From an uncultured Bacteroidales bacterium (lineage in GTDB: Bacteria > Bacteroidota > Bacteroidia > Bacteroidales > Paludibacteraceae): a stretch of DNA of 5,925 bases. The DNA is taken from the NCBI GenBank assembly GCA_903912795.1, contig CAIWIS010000795.1:1-5925 (forward strand), read 5' to 3'. A program made the translations under genes and the position numbers. Shown piece by piece: positions 4,495 to 5,925 of the stretch. The notes below the pieces were generated by a model, which saw only the letters and a list, made by a program, of their open reading frames with translations, did not search any database and had not been told where the DNA came from. The number at the start of each line of letters is the position of its first letter. Position 1 is the stretch's first letter.

Positions 4495-5895
4495 TTAGAA
4501 TTTCAAAACTTTAAAATTATAATTCTTATTAAAGGCTTTAATTTTTACAAAATAGATACCATTTGCCAAATTGGTTATATTCAATTTTGAGTTAGGGTTT
4601 ACTTCGGAATATACTTTTTTGCCTGAAATATCAAAAATATCAACACGCGCCATAAGCACATTTACTGGACTAACATTCAGTATTTTAGCATTTTCGTCAA
4701 ACCACAAACTTAACTTTGGATATGCTTCAATGCTCTTTAAATTGCTGTAATTTATCGATGATTTAAAAAACATATTATCCAAAATCAATGTAGAACCTAC
4801 GTAACTTACCGCCTTATTATTCCACAATGAAGAAATAGCTTGTATGATAACGTGATCAGGGACAGTTCCCAACTGAAATGGTATTTCTTGGTACTTGTAG
4901 ATCGTTGACACTGATAAATCAAGGTTAATACCACCACATGAAACATTATTCTTTTTAAAATCAAGATAAACTTGTGCTACATCGCCATTAACTGGAGCAT
5001 ATTTATACCAAAATGCCAAGGTGTCTTTTGTTAATGTATATGGACTTCCACCTTGAACACAGCCACATATATCATCCCAATATCCCGAAGTGAGATAGCC
5101 TGCTTGTGCGCGCGGTTGATTATTTTCTTCCCCTAAATAAGTGGTGAGTTTCAACGCATATTGTCCGGTTTTAGCCTCCGAAGTTCTATCAATGCCCGAT
5201 GATTTATTTTGCAAATTCCAATCATTAAGTTTGGGTGGAAATTGCACCTGTTCCCATGATTCATAATCACCATTAAACTGCGCTGGCTGACTTGAAACAC
5301 CTTTGAGCGAAACACTGTCGATTACCAGTGTACTGCCCGTAACACCATTTTGATTCTTGTAATAATCGCTGGAAGCTATGGCGAAAATAAGCGAATCAGG
5401 ATCTTGTGTAAGTGCTGGCAAAAACGTAAAATCGAATACTGTATAATCTGTTTTTATACCACCGAGCTTATACTGATATGTTCCAATCGTGGTTTTATTT
5501 TTACGAAACAACACTATCATAATGGCTGAATCTACTGCAGCTAAATTGTACTTGTAACGACCTTTAACGCCTGTTGGCCTGCCTGTATAAGCCATTCCAT
5601 TAGTCCAAAGGCTGGTATTACCGTTTTTGGAGTCGGTATTAACCATAAATGCCAGGTTGTTTGATAGGGTTTTGAGTTCTAAAGCATATTGCCCATGAAA
5701 GGCAGGAGTTACTTTATTAACATTGGAAGGATTGCCTTGTTTGTAGCAATTTTCATTGGATGTAAACGGATAATACATTGGATTTTCAATTGAATTTACC
5801 GTCCATTGTTCAAAATCAGGATTTGGTATCGCATTCTGACTTTGCATTTCGATAGCTGCGATTGCTAAACACAGGAAAAGTAGTTTTTTTTTCAT
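4495..5895 (-). CDS. Secreted protein with two tandem beta-rich modules and a T9SS C-terminal sorting domain
   Basis: I do not recognise a named gene. The 466 residues begin with a Sec signal peptide (MKKKLLFLCLAIAAIE, cleavage probably near 20). Two repeated modules follow, about 24-200 and 207-380. Matching landmarks are NPDFEQW (25-31) and NGDYESW (208-214), GQYALELKT (68-76) and GQYALKLTT (244-252), and GSTLVIDSVSLK (187-198) and GSTLILDNMFFK (367-378). The pattern resembles beta-sandwich carbohydrate-binding or PCMD-type domains, but no ligand can be assigned. The end, about 390-466, fits a T9SS type A sorting domain: VDIFDISGKKVYSE, LNITNLANGIYFVKI and a basic FKVLKF terminus. The protein is probably exported across both membranes and either released or attached to the surface. 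The start is supported by the signal peptide. Its promoter is not visible in the 30 bases left upstream. A terminator-like hairpin follows the gene. Confidence 0.85.
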   Translation of the reverse strand: MKKKLLFLCLAIAAIEMQSQNAIPNPDFEQWTVNSIENPMYYPFTSNENCYKQGNPSNVNKVTPAFHGQYALELKTLSNNLAFMVNTDSKNGNTSLWTNGMAYTGRPTGVKGRYKYNLAAVDSAIMIVLFRKNKTTIGTYQYKLGGIKTDYTVFDFTFLPALTQDPDSLIFAIASSDYYKNQNGVTGSTLVIDSVSLKGVSSQPAQFNGDYESWEQVQFPPKLNDWNLQNKSSGIDRTSEAKTGQYALKLTTYLGEENNQPRAQAGYLTSGYWDDICGCVQGGSPYTLTKDTLAFWYKYAPVNGDVAQVYLDFKKNNVSCGGINLDLSVSTIYKYQEIPFQLGTVPDHVIIQAISSLWNNKAVSYVGSTLILDNMFFKSSINYSNLKSIEAYPKLSLWFDENAKILNVSPVNVLMARVDIFDISGKKVYSEVNPNSKLNITNLANGIYFVKIKAFNKNYNFKVLKF

Positions 5896-5925
5896 TGTGG
5901 TGTATTGTTTGTTTTAATTGATAAG

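Overview
The window looks like a chromosomal segment of a Bacteroidota bacterium, probably in or near the Bacteroidales or Marinilabiliales. The reasons are AT-rich intergenic DNA, two promoters of the Bacteroidota form TTTG-N19-TAnnTTTG, start codons without clear Shine-Dalgarno sites, a secreted protein with a type IX secretion (T9SS) C-terminal domain, and a four-helix-bundle (S23/IVP family) gene. All recognised genes lie on the minus strand, so the biological order runs from high to low coordinates.

From the right edge: a T9SS-sorted exported protein with two tandem beta-rich modules (4495-5895) is followed by a 12-bp-stem terminator-like hairpin. A separate promoter then drives a YegS/BmrU-type lipid (diacylglycerol) kinase (3417-4301). 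An AT-rich gap follows.

The rest of the window is the start of a leucine biosynthesis operon: promoter, leader, leuA (2-isopropylmalate synthase, 1401-2894), a four-helix-bundle gene (1000-1356) and leuC (isopropylmalate dehydratase large subunit, 5' two thirds, running off the left edge). LeuA makes 2-isopropylmalate and LeuC, with LeuD presumably beyond the edge, isomerises it.

Two structures stand out. First, the leuA leader has all the parts of a ribosome-mediated attenuator: a good promoter, a 20-codon peptide containing LLL, III and LL, mutually exclusive hairpins and an intrinsic terminator with a T run. The CTT-CTA-CTC leucine codons themselves form the first pairing strand. Second, the four-helix-bundle gene is enclosed by inverted arrays of a 7-bp unit (GACRACN), four units at each end and 29 of 33 positions complementary. 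The arrays fill the leuA-leuC gap almost exactly. This looks like a compact insertion cassette whose transcript could fold into a long stem around the gene, as in the intervening sequences of 23S rRNA that carry the same protein family. A third layer is a pair of inverted REP-like CCCCC/GGGGG hairpins between the attenuator and the leuA start codon.
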